A stretch of DNA of 64,000 nt from Choristoneura fumiferana (Eukaryota > Arthropoda > Insecta > Lepidoptera > Tortricidae), in assembly GCF_025370935.1 (NCBI RefSeq), contig NC_133472.1, forward strand, positions 6,607,336 to 6,671,335. The letters run 5' to 3'. Below, piece by piece: positions 43,041-53,628 of this stretch (the stretch's first letter is position 1; each line of letters starts with the position of its first letter). The notes under the pieces are model-generated. The model made no database searches and had not been told where the DNA came from. It saw only the letters and a program-made list of their open reading frames with translations. The position numbers and the translations under genes were made by a program.

Positions 43041-43630
43041 TTAACAAAACCTTGTTTTTAGAGAGCGGATTTGAAGTAGCTATTACAAGTTTAATATGGA
43101 TAAGACTGGTATAAGTAAGTATTATTTCATATCAACTGTACAAAAAGGTGCGTAATAAATAGGATCTATTATGTTTTAGCTGTAGAAAACTCATTTAATT
43201 AGAATAAAATATTTTTCTTTACATATAGTTTGTTGCAAGAATGACATTTATTGAAATTAAATATCTACAAGATTGCATTGCTGTAAGTAAGTAATAAGAT
43301 AACTAGTAAGACCAATGAACAACATAATATCAATATGTTATATACCTATTCCTTTCTTCTCACTGTGCATAAATTACTGTCTTTAAGTTTTCCTTTCCTG
43401 TTTAGGTTAGCTTGAAAAGATCCCTTTTAGGGATAAGTTCGCCTTTGTGCTCTTTTGTTTTGTTGTTTTCTTTTTGTATTATTTTTGTGTTTTATGTACA
43501 ATAAAGTATTTACATACATACAATATCTAATAAATAAATCTATCTAACCAATCGCACTAGTCATATCCATATTAAACTTGTAATCGTTACTTCAAATCCG
43601 CTCTCTATTTTTTTGTTTTTTTTTGTTAAC
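43041..43630. mobile_element. TIR element with about 62-bp termini and a LINE tail inside
   Basis: Left TTAACAAAACCTTGTTTTTA, GAGAGCGGATTTGAAGTAGC, ACAAGTTTAATATGGAT; right ATCCATATTAAACTTGTAAT, TTCAAATCCGCTCTCTATTT, TTTTGTTAAC. The interior includes a LINE 3' end at 43403-43521. Confidence 0.83.
43403..43521 (+). mobile_element. LINE 3' end nested in TIR element
   Basis: GTTTAGGTTAGCTTGAAAAG, CCCTTTTAGGGATAAGTTCG, T-rich stretch, TATGTACAATAAAGTATTTA and a CATA tail: the 3' UTR and AATAAA-like signal of a non-LTR retrotransposon. Confidence 0.6.
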
Positions 43631-44019
43631 ATTTTTAGCCGACTTCAAAAAGGAGGAGGTTCTTTAATCAATTAGTTCAAGTACATGCACTAAGTACTAT
43701 TACTTATTCTGTGGTAAGGCCCATAGATGTCGCAACAAACCTTGACCGCGGCCGCTCGAGCCTCGATAGATTGTGAAACAAAATCAACTGTTTATTGACT
43801 ATTTGTATGAGAGGCATGCAAATGGCCATACCGGCCATACGCGCTTGCGCAACGCGATTCATATCGAAATCATACTCATACATTTTTGCGCTGCTATTTT
43901 TATGAACCTAAGCATCGTGGTGTATCATCAGTATCATCATCATTGCTGAAGAACATTTGTCTTTAGAAATACCTTTATCTAACACCTTTAAACGAGCACT
44001 TCTTGTATATATAATACGA

Positions 44020-44300
44020 GTATATTATACATAATCAGAATCTCGGAAACGGCTCCAACGATTTCGATGAGATTTGGTACGTAGGGGTTTTCGGGGATCC
44101 CAAATCGCTCTAGCTTGGTCTTATCCCTGGGGAAACGCTTAATATCGAGTTTTAGCCCGAGCAAAGTTATATGCTTCACACTATAACGGCTAGACAGATT
44201 TGGATGAAATTTGGTACGCAGCTAGCTGGACGTCTGGAATGACACATGAACTAATTTTTGCTAATAATTCCCACGGGATAGGGATAAGATCCCAATATTT
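44020..44300 (+). mobile_element. Helitron internal segment
   Basis: ACGGCTAGACAGATTTGGATG, GTACGCAGCTAGCTGGACGTC and AATTCCCACGGGATAGGGAT match the body of 57725-58281. Both termini lost. Its right side abuts a family B half. Confidence 0.65.
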
Positions 44301-44308
44301 CAGCTGCT

Positions 44309-44396
44309 GCTGGGCTACTATTTAATACGAGAGCGAAAGGGACGGTACGATACGATACGAACTTCGAGTTTCGAGTGTCGTAGTAGCCCAGCTGGG
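44309..44396. repeat. Family B, left arm deleted
   Basis: CTGGGCTACTA jumps directly to TTTAATACGAGAGCGAAAGG and the intact right arm ending GTCGTAGTAGCCCAGC; about 40 bp of the left arm missing. Confidence 0.83.
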
Positions 44397-45432
44397 ATTA
44401 GAGGCAAGAATTTAGCATGGTTGTTTTTTCAACGTTAAAGTTTTCTACAATTTTAAGTTTTGCGAATTATACAGGGATTTCAATTCAACTGATAAAAAAC
44501 CCTTAAAATAGGGACGGTGAGACGCAAATCCAAATTACGTAATAGTTTTTTTCTTCACTAACTACATATTTATTTGAGGGATAACGCCTTAACCAGCCAG
44601 ATCATTATTTAAACATTATGTTACCAATAACTTGACAATATTTACCAGGTAAACAAACAGCAAATCAAAATAAAATGAGCAAAATTCATTCTACATTTCG
44701 CAACTAGAATATGAAGAGCCCCCATATAAAATAGAATGAATACGACGATAGGTCCCTCTGCGCTGGCGAGCTGCAATGTTTCAGGAAAATATATCCTCGT
44801 TTGTCATTGGTTAGTATTCATGACGTCACAGTTCGTAATTGCCCCGCTCTGTAACCGGTGGGGCGGAATTATGTCGTAATACGTAACATTACTTATTTTA
44901 CTGCAGAACAAATGGCAAGTAAATTCATAGAGCGAGTTTCAATCTCAGCTCTCAAGCTCGAAGTCATTACGAATAGGTGCAACTGGTGCAAGAAAAAGTT
45001 CTTTATTTAAAAGTTTCTTGGCCACAAATAAATGAGGTATCGTGTGATGAGCGTCTTTTTTTTATTTTCATAGGAATAGGCGTTCGAAATGTGAATTTGC
45101 ATCTGATGGATTTATTACTAGCCAGATACTTAGCGGGAATTGTATGCAGAAAGGGACAGCCAATAAAATAACAGGCGCTCGTGACTCATTCTCATTACAA
45201 ATACGCTCTTTAATTATTTTTACCGACAAATATAAGAATTTGAAATGAATGGAAATATTCGTTGGCGCACAAACAACCTCTAACCCGAAGCGCTACCTTG
45301 TCTCCGTTGTGGGTAACAAATCAATTATTACGAGTATAAATAAAACAAACGACACACTTCAAGCTCATTCCAGAACAAAATGGCAAAATGGCCGTTGCGT
45401 CCGATTATTTGCCCAAGCTTGGTACCACAAAA

Positions 45433-45560
45433 CTGCAGTCCTACTACGCAACTCGAAGTTCGTGTCGTGCGGTCCCTCTGACTCTTTTACTGTTTAATAC
45501 GAGAGCGAGAGGGACGGTACGATACGAACTTCGAGTTTCGGGTTTCGTAGTAGCCCTGCT
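45433..45560. repeat. Foldback MITE, family B
   Basis: CTGCAGTCCTACTACGCAAC ... GAGTTTCGGGTTTCGTAGTAGCCCTGCTG with centre TTTAATACGAGAGCGAGAGG. Confidence 0.88.
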
Positions 45561-46496
45561 GAGTTCGCGTGGTGGCAAGCGACGCCCGTGGTACAGTTTG
45601 CGATAATAGCGACAGTCTTTATTCCGATCCGCGATTTATAATATAGACTTAATTTAATTTGAGTAAGTTTAAAAAAAAGTGAATATATAAGAGGGCACTT
45701 TAAAAAAGAATAGGCATTTTCAGTTTAATGAAAGATTTAAAATTTTATATTAGCTACTCAAAAGGCAGAGGCATTGCGCGATGTTCTTTTTGTTTTAGTG
45801 CTTTTTACTTTACAGCACTCTGCAGTTTATGAAAATTCCTTCCATCTAGATAGAAAAAGATGCCATAGAAGGTAATTGTCATGTTTCGTATATTAAAATT
45901 TTACTCCAAAACTTTATTTACCCACAAGACAAGAAAAACACACCCTAAGTTTTATCTGTAATATTTTTGTCCACGTCAACAACCAGACATCCAATTTAGC
46001 ACCCTTGTCATTTTAACCCACTTTATCATCGTCGTACGTCGTCCGTACATTTAATCGAAAGAGACAAGGTAGCTTGCAGCTATTACGAGATACTACCGCG
46101 CTGGTCGTTTTGTCGCTAGTTGTTTCTCTCTTTAACTTACAGGGAAGGACAGAGACGCTCTAGTCGAATAACTACGAGCTAGTTGTCTTCATTGCATAAG
46201 AGCCTCAATTGACACATTAACGCATACGACAAATGTCGTGGGAACCTAGAACAATTGCATGGCCAGCTTCGGTCCTCGTGGGGTGTACGTAATTGTCTAT
46301 GTTTGCTGTACTTGGCAGTGAAGAATATTGGCATTCTATATTCAAAATAAATTATATTGAACATTTTATTAGTATTGTTCGTTATATTTGGATTTTTAAA
46401 GACTTTTGATGGTCAATTTTCGGGTATTTTTTATTTTTTTATTTGGAATTAAAAATTTTAGTTTCACTTATTCCATCACCATTATTTGCAATTACA

Positions 46497-46745
46497 GATC
46501 ATCATCATCATCATGTCAGTCGAAAGACGTCTACTGCTGGACATAGGCCTCCCCAAAGGCTCTCCACTCAGACCGGTCTTGTGCTTTTCGCATCCACCGC
46601 GATCCTGCAATCTTAACCAAGTCGTCGCTCCATCTTGTTGGAGGCCTAGCGACAGCTCGTCTCCCGGTCCGCGGACGCCATTCGAGAAACTTTTGCCCCC
46701 ATCGGCCATCAGTCCTGCGAGCAATGTGCCCCGCCCATACAAGCA
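46497..46745 (-). pseudogene. LINE ORF2 C-terminus, minus strand
   Basis: Minus-strand frame gives WAGHIARRTDGRWG, EWRPRTGRR, RPPTRWSDDLVKIAG and AFGEAYVQQWT, the conserved C-terminal tail of insect endonuclease/reverse-transcriptase LINE proteins. It ends with (ATG)n on the minus strand. The reverse transcriptase domain itself is absent: a 5'-truncated, dead copy. One of three sizeable fragments of the same family (50219-50500, 57560-57682). Confidence 0.85.
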
Positions 46746-48045
46746 ATTACAGATATGTGAAATGAAATAAAGTTATGTGCATATGAATAATAAATAATGA
46801 ATAATTTGCTTACCAATAAGTACAATATTATTATGGGTTTTCCTTCAAGTTAGTAATAGGTATTAAATTGCGTCAAGCATGTTTATGAGTTATGAATAAC
46901 AAACATCGCTGTTTATATTGGATTGAATAAATTACAATGTTTCCTGGCATGTTAAAACAAAGTTTGAGAGTCAGATGTCACAATTTATAAGAAAAAAAAA
47001 AAACATTTAAGAATACTACGCACACTACGGGTAAATAAAGTGATAACATTATGACGTCAATTTCTAACAATTAAAAATTTTAAGCTATCTACATTCTACA
47101 CTTGAAAAAAAAATACTGGCCATTACCAATTCTAGCCAAACCGCCTACTTTAAAAAAATAATGTGTTCCAAACTCAAAAAATAATTTTAGAAAGCGTGGC
47201 GGAAAGGCGAAACATTTCAAATTTTGAATTTAGCTTCCATTATTTTTAAATAATAATGAATTCAGCTAGCTTTGCAAATAGGTAATAAGTAGCTGTTTGA
47301 AACAATACTATCGTTAAAATTCCAAAATCGGTCGGTCACATGACGATTTTCTATTCGACCTACGCGGCTATTGTTCTGAATGTATTGGTTAGCAGATAAA
47401 CGGTCATTTGTTAAGGTTTACGAGTTAATAGCTTTTAGATTAGATTTCGTCGAGTTATGCGGGATCAACTGTCACTTTAGATTTTGGAACTATCGAGAAT
47501 CACCCTTACTCTATCCTCTTTAGGGTTGAGTTTAGATGCACATGAATACTGAATGACGAACATTGAAACATTGTAATAGAGTGAGCAATCACACCAACCG
47601 CATGGTTGTGGTGGAGAGTTTGGATCGGATGCTAAAGCGGAACCATAACCGGCAGAAGTTTTGCGGTTGCAAAGACTGAGTGGAGGCCTGTGCGAAATCC
47701 ATAACTTGACCTGATTAGGCTTGTAAATAGTTTTAAAATAGTACGTAAATATTTTACACTCTGAATTCTTTTAAATTGTTTATTTTTTAACATATACGGA
47801 TGAACTATTTTACGCATCTTGATATGTCACGCCACGCGGTAATTTTGCATTTTCTTTGCATTTTCTCAACAAAAAATCTGCCAATGAATCTGGGTCTGTC
47901 AATCCAGCAATCAGTAGTCTGTCAAACTAGGATGAGAATACATCAGTTTTATATTAGTAGATTGGTTGGTAGGTTCGTAATACATTTCTAATCGCTTTTA
48001 TTTAATTTATGTCTGTAAGTGAGGTAGCGCAAATCCCTTTATTAG

Positions 48046-48215
48046 CAATCGACATCGATGCTAGATGGCGTTAGTGTCGTGTGGTCCGTTTGACATTACA
48101 GTCTTGCTTGCGATTGGCTCCATTTGTTATTTAACCAATCAAACGTGACACATGTCAAAGTAAACGGATCTCACGATACTCGCGCTAATCGGCCTGTTAC
48201 CTAAACCCTCATTAT
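48046..48215. repeat. Family C2 repeat
   Basis: CGATGCTAGATGGCGTTAGTG, GTCTTGCTTGCGATTGGCTC and GGATCTCACGATACTCGCGC mirror the arms of 26270-26855 without an internal insertion. Confidence 0.7.
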
Positions 48216-48789
48216 ACGACTTAAAACGTCATCAAAGCAAGCGTTCCATCAGAACCTGTATATTGCCATAAGCATCTATAAGAAAAAAAAAACATTAAAG
48301 GCTATTTTCACTTCAAAGTCCAGGTGACAATCAGCCATATTTTTATTCTAGTGTAGGAATAGAAACTGTCATAAAAAATGGCAAAGAACATCGTCTACGT
48401 AGAGCATAGTCGAACAGAATAGTGACTGTCGAACTCGCATCACAAATGTACATTCCCATCCCCGTATGTCCTTTATTTCCCAGGTTTAATCCAGATTTCC
48501 AAACAATAGGTGTATTTAGGTCGGGCTGAAAGCTGGCATTATCTGTGCCTCTGAGCCCGAACGCAAAAGGCCACGTCAAGCGACGCCCGAGAATGCTATG
48601 AGACTTCAAAAACGTATAGTCTAAAGCTTTTTAATGGCTTTTATTTAGTTTCATCTATGTCGGCGTCTGTGTGTAATCAAATCTGATTACGAGTACTTCT
48701 TAACAAATTGTCGTAAATTGAATTCGAAATATTAGCAGGTATTGTAGATGAGTTAGTTTGACTGCATACCCCGTTAAATAGTCTATTTT

Positions 48790-48862
48790 TAAAAAACGTT
48801 TTCCAATAAAAATACCTGTCAAGATTGCTTACCCTTTTTCTAATGCTAAAAAAACGAAGTAT
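48790..48862 (-). repeat. Repeat with TAGCATTAGAAAAAGGGTAAGC motif
   Basis: On minus: TTTTTTTAGCATTAGAAAAA, GGGTAAGCAATCTTGACAGG. Same family as 39495-39560, opposite orientation. Confidence 0.6.
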
Positions 48863-50218
48863 AGGAAAGTACACTAAAAATGCGAAAAATCTCACTTGAG
48901 ATAAAGAGGTAGGTAAAAGAGGAGTAAAGTGAGTACTTTAGTCCCTAGGGAGTAAAAGCAATTAATTTTTTTAATTTACTTCGAGTGACTTAGATAAACT
49001 CAAACAGCCAGTACTTGCTTAGTTTTTGGCATAAAATAAGATTGTGTGTGGACCATTTTCATGACGAAAATGTTACGTTCTTAGTCTACGAGGTCTTAGT
49101 TCTATGCTTTTTCCGCATAGAAGGTGGCGCCATTATATTTATTCCAGTTTGTGTATGGACCATTTCGCCGATGCGATTTTGTTATATCTGTGTCTGGTTG
49201 GAAAAAATACTTACCGCGAAAACTTTGAAATTGTTGTAGAGCGTATTTGTTTATGACTTCATAAACGATAAAAATAAATTGATTATTCTCACAATGTCGT
49301 CAAGTGATAGTGAAATTATGATGTCGAGCAAAGAGCAAAAGACATAATTGATAATCTAGAAAGATTTATTTAAAAACCTATGAAAGTTTTATAGACTGGA
49401 GGAATAAGAAACGCATTAAGTCTTTCACATAAATGACTATTTTATTCTCGCAATCGAAGTGAAAAATATAATTTTCACCTCTAGACTAAAAGTCAATGTA
49501 AACCCTCGGATAAATAGACACCCTCGCCAAAGCTCGTGTGGCTAACCACTTCGGGTATATATTGGCTTATTTTAGTCCCACAATAATAAATAGACTACAT
49601 GGTAATTGTGGTGGCATAATTGTGTGTAGATATTATTGACGTCTTGGTAATGTTAATGTCTACTCGTATAATATATGTACATATATTTACGGCCTTGACA
49701 GTACATAGAAACTGCTGGTGCATGCTGATACTTGCTCATCATGGTCTGTCTGACCAACCGAGCCATCAAGTTATCAAGTTAATACTGACCGTGGAGCAAG
49801 ACGTGAAAACCAAACAAATAGAGAGTTACTTTCACATTATGAAACATCTGTCTGTTAGTGCGTTTATCAATGAAGTTTGTGATTTCAAATTCCATAACAT
49901 GTTCCGGGGAATGAATGAACCGTCACGTTTCTAGTTTTCTAGTTCCGTAAAACGTTATTATTAGTATAATAGATACTTTTACTCTTACTATATGGTGACA
50001 ACAATTGATGACTCGACTGAAAATTACATTTTACCGCCATTTTGTAAGTATGCGTAATTTGGTACGGGGGCACTGACCTGCAACCAATTGACCTATAATT
50101 TGCCCTTTTTAACACGATTCCATTAGCCTCACTTGTAACTAAGTAACTTAAGCTTTACCTACTTATACTGTCTACAAAAATGTAATAAAGAGGGTGTATT
50201 TTGTGTCAGTTTGGGTTA

Positions 50219-50500
50219 ATCATCATCATCATCACGTCAGCCGAAAGACGTCCACTGCTGGACATAGGCCTCCCCCAAGGCTCTCACTCAGACCAGTCTT
50301 GTGCTTTCCGTATCCACCGCGATCCCGCGATCTTAACCAGGTCGTCGCTCCATCTTGTTGGAGGCCTACTGACAGCTCGTCTCCCGGTCCGCGGACGCCA
50401 TTCGAGAACCTTCTGACATCTGACCCCATCGGCCGTCAGTCCTGCGAACAGGCCCGCCCACTGCCACTTCAGTTTCGCAATTTTCGGGCTATGACGGACC
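50219..50500 (-). pseudogene. LINE ORF2 C-terminus, minus strand
   Basis: Same protein tail as 46497-46745 (EWRPRTGRR, RPPTRWSDDLVKIAG, SRWIRKAQDWSE) with a frameshift in the last dozen codons and a (CAT)n tail on + at 50220. Dead, 5'-truncated. Confidence 0.85.
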
Positions 50501-50639
50501 TTAGTTCTACTGCGGATATCAACATTTCCGATTCTATCGCACATCTCTAAAACAACTAAGCTGATTAAAAAGAATCTATTAGTAAATGCTTTTTAAAAAT
50601 CGATTCCCGGAATAACAGTGTGGTTTTCTATAGAAATTA

Positions 50640-50908
50640 CTTATCCCTACCCCGCGGGAATCATCCTATGTCACGTACGTACGAAGTTGCGGGCAAAAGA
50701 AGCATGTAGGTTTTCTATACACCCCCGAAGATGTGAAACAGGGGTTTCAAGTCTGTATGAATCGTGATAGTTTAGGTTGATTTTTGAATTCGAAAATTTG
50801 CTTATATAATCCTCCGAAAAATCAATTAAAACACGAAGAAAAGGATCGTAGAAAGTAAATCTATGCTACCCCAAATTTAACGCGAGCGAAGCCGCGGGCA
50901 AAAGCTAG
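50640..50908 (+). mobile_element. Lep1-like Helitron 3' part
   Basis: Ends CGCGAGCGAAGCCGCGGGCAAAAGCTAG|T. An additional tail-like piece (CGAAGTTGCGGGCAAAAGAAGC) sits at about 50679. The 5' end was not found. Confidence 0.65.
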
Positions 50909-50963
50909 TACCTACTATAAGTATGTGATAAATATCTGTAAACCAGAATATTTACGTAAAAAA

Positions 50964-51260
50964 GCCGTGGTGGCCTAGTGGTTTGACCTATCGCCTCTCA
51001 AGCGATAAGTCGTGGGTTCAAACCCCGGCTCGCACCTCTGAGTTTTTCGAAATTCATGTGCGGAATTACATTTGAAATTCACTACGAGCTTTGCGGTGAA
51101 GGAAAACATCGTGAGGAAACCTCCACAAACCTGCGAAGCAATTCAATGGTGCGTGTGAAGTTCCCAATCCGCACTGGGCCCGCGTGGGAACTATGGCCCA
51201 AGCCCTCTTGTTCTGAGAGGAGGCCTGTGCCCAGCAGTGGGACGTATATAGGCTGGGATG
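50964..51260 (+). mobile_element. Full-length tRNA-derived SINE (SINE-1)
   Basis: Head GCCGTGGTGGCCTAGTGGTT (box A) and GTGGGTTCAAACCCC (box B, about 51013). Body CATGTGCGGAATTACATTTG, CATCGTGAGGAAACC, CAATCCGCACTGGGCCCGCG; tail CAGTGGGACGTATATAGGCT. The reference copy for the six or so SINE-1 pieces here. Confidence 0.9.
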
Positions 51261-51776
51261 GGCAGAATATTTACTGTGTTCGCCTAAGAGTATTGTATTT
51301 CAGGTTTTAGTAAAATATAGCAAAATTCTTAACAAGAGATAAATCATTCATGTTTTCGCATTCAAACCGTTTCGGTGGCATTACAAGTTTATGGTAACTT
51401 GTTACTTAACCCTCTGAATGTCACGTATAATGAATACGGACATTGCGGCCCTGTTAGGGGCACAGTCCTTTTTATGTTACCCCCACGGATTTGGCCCTTG
51501 TACAATCAGCGGCAAAGGTAAAGGGTCCTCGACAAATATCCGAGTACCGGCACACTTAAGCGATTCGCACGATTTATAAAACGACTTAAATGGTTTTTTG
51601 TACGTTTGTTTCAGAACAGAACTTGTTAATGTAGGAGATTATTTGTGAACTCATGATCAATTCTTTTTTCAAAAACTTATACGTATACGAGACACTATGA
51701 GTACTTTTAATCCTAGGCCAGTATCCCGTAGGACGCAAACGAAATTGCGGCCAACATCTATACATTATACTTTGAA

Positions 51777-51948
51777 CTAGCTGTTTCCTATGTCTTTTTC
51801 TGCGAAGAATTAGGTTATCTATCACTATACTGCGTGAACTGCAATTTTACGATATAAAAGTACTTTTTAAGTTGTTATTTCAGATTTTTGCAGGATGGTG
51901 TAACAGCATCTAAATATTTAAACTTTCGTGTTTATAATATTAGTGAGA
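51777..51948 (-). mobile_element. Lep1-like Helitron, minus strand
   Basis: A|CTAGCTGTTTCCTATGTCTT ... CGTGTTTATAATATTAGTGAGA|T. Short (172 bp), both ends present, core diverged. Confidence 0.75.
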
Positions 51949-52215
51949 TATAACCTAAATACCTACTTATCATCTATTTTATAGGATAGGACAAAGTACT
52001 TATAACCTACATTTAACAAAGATCTAACAGTCTAAAATATTGCGCTGGATGTTTCGAAAGCTTATTATTGCAGGTGACTGTACGTTATTATTGAGATGGT
52101 TGTTTCACGGAACAAAAAAACACGATTTGGTCACGCTTCGCATTTGGGGTGTTAATGTTTACAATTGAAATTACTTTTGCGGCTACAGACCAGTGAGATT
52201 CGTAATTATATTACA

Positions 52216-52385
52216 CTAGCTGTTGCGCACGACTACATCTGCGAAGAATTCGTCTTTTCTTAATCTATTTATTATAAGTCTTTTAATATGATGTACGCAG
52301 AATTTGATGTCAATCGGTTCAGTAATTAAAGCGTGGCAGTGAAACAAATAAACACAGTTTCGTAAGCTATTAGTAAAGAAAAGAT
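52216..52385 (-). mobile_element. Lep1-like Helitron, minus strand, eroded 5' end
   Basis: CTAGCTGTTGCGCACGACTA and CATCTGCGAAGAATTC at the 3' side; ends near GTTTCGTAAGCTATTAGTAA. Confidence 0.65.
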
Positions 52386-52589
52386 ATGTAGCAGTTGCCC
52401 ACGACGCCGCCCTCCGTTCCGAAAGTTCCTATCTCATGGGAATTTAGCATTATCTTTCATTATTCCTTGTCAACATAATAAAGGATCCTTTTTGCGAAAA
52501 AAATGTTTTTACTTATGTCCAATGGTAGACTGGACGTGAATGAGTCACGACAATTATTTATTTAGGTATCTATATTGTTTAATTAGATG

Positions 52590-52690
52590 TAGGGCCCGTC
52601 TCATCAATTTCTGATAAAATTCTGATATTTTATTTGACATATATCTGCCGTCCCTGTTGCATAAAATAGAGAGTGGCGAAAGAGACTATA
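52590..52690. repeat. Family A-like relic
   Basis: GGGCCCGTCTCATCAATTTC and TCTGCCGTCCCTGTTGCATA vaguely follow the family A variant at 60056-60145; the right arm is unclear. Confidence 0.35.
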
Positions 52691-52822
52691 AAACGATGAA
52701 ATTGCTGTCCAAGATAGTCATGAAAAATATTGTCAAGTAGGTACACGTTATGTTTTCGTTCTGCTTTGAAATGCACAGTGAAGTATATTTCGCAGTTTAA
52801 CTTTTAATGTGGAATAACGGTA

Positions 52823-53082
52823 TTATAACCTAACGAACCAAAAAGTTGGAAAACCCCCGACTTTGACACTTCAAAGCTCAATATCTCAAAAACTGCTGAA
52901 ACGATTTTGATGAAACATGTCTAAGAACCATCGCTAGAAAACTTGCTTTCAAATAAAAAAACCGCATTCAAATCGGTCTACCTGTTTAAGACCTACGGTG
53001 CCACAGACAGACAGACAGACACACAGACACATATAGCGTTCAACCTTATAACACCCCTCTTTTTGCGTCGGGTGTTAAAAAT
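52823..53082 (+). repeat. Family D repeat
   Basis: ATAACCTAACGAACCAAAAAG, AACCCCCGACTTTGACACTTC ... GCGTTCAACCTTATAACACC, TTTTTGCGTCGGGTGTTAAAA. A near-complete copy. Confidence 0.88.
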
Positions 53083-53302
53083 GTAAGTGATCACGATCAG
53101 TCATATTACAAGCGCATGAACGTGAAATAGGTAAGTTTATGTTATTAGTTATAGAATTAAACATTAATTTCTGACGACTGACATTTGATTGATCTAGATT
53201 AAATACAACTTTGAGTGCTATGTAGATGTTAGTGTGTACAGTAGACTTATATAAATACTATAATTTATGACATAAAAGTTTTAACGTGTGCAAGTGTTGT
53301 AG

Positions 53303-53442
53303 GTACAGTCGACGTCATAAATAAGTGATCATTTATGTACCTTGTCGCTTTCAGTCGTTACACAATTTCGTATGGCTTTTCAAACATGACGTTTAAGTGA
53401 CAAGGTACAAAAGTGATCACTTATTTATGACGTTGACTGTAC
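53303..53442. repeat. Foldback MITE inside the intron next to the big exon
   Basis: 46-bp arms: GTACAGTCGACGTCATAAAT ... TGTACCTTGTCGC and GACAAGGTACAAAAGTGATC ... TTGACTGTAC, few mismatches. On the minus strand it lies 185 bp downstream of the splice donor at 53628, so it would form a hairpin in the pre-mRNA. Confidence 0.88.
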
Positions 53443-53628
53443 TAGAGAAAAGTTTCTAGATTTACGCACAGGTCGCGGGGTCTCAAGTGACGGTGCACGT
53501 CCGCAGTAGGTACATACGCTTTCGCTGGGCTTTGTTCGCGTGAAATTTGCGCGAAACGCGTGACGGCGCATCGATCGCGCTGTTTGTAAACATTGCGGGG
53601 AGGTTATTAGGGTTATTTGATGGCTTAC
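53425..53628 (-). other. Intron 5' part, open-frame read-through after the big exon
   Basis: The exon frame stays open for 67 codons past the donor CAG|GTAAGC and stops at 53425. Composition drops to ordinary intron-like sequence, so read-through is probably chance. Intron retention giving an alternative C-terminus is possible but unsupported. Confidence 0.6.

Larger units (their letters stand above)
42058..53302. other. Unassigned sequence between repeats, 42-53 kb
   Basis: Stretches 42058-42489, 42721-43040, 43631-44019, 44397-45432, 45561-46496, 46746-48045, 48216-48789, 48863-50218, 51261-51776, 51949-52215, 52386-52822 and 53083-53302. Mostly AT-rich with no supported exon; probably intronic sequence of the minus-strand gene. 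Confidence 0.5.

Noticed and set aside
48343..48609. Minus-strand frame of 88 codons
   Set aside because: Ordinary composition for chance, no splice-phase partner, no motif.
50964..51030. tRNA gene
   Set aside because: Box A and box B are present, but the unit continues into a 300-bp body repeated at several other sites; it is a SINE head. The same applies to 4657-4730 and 12986-13060.
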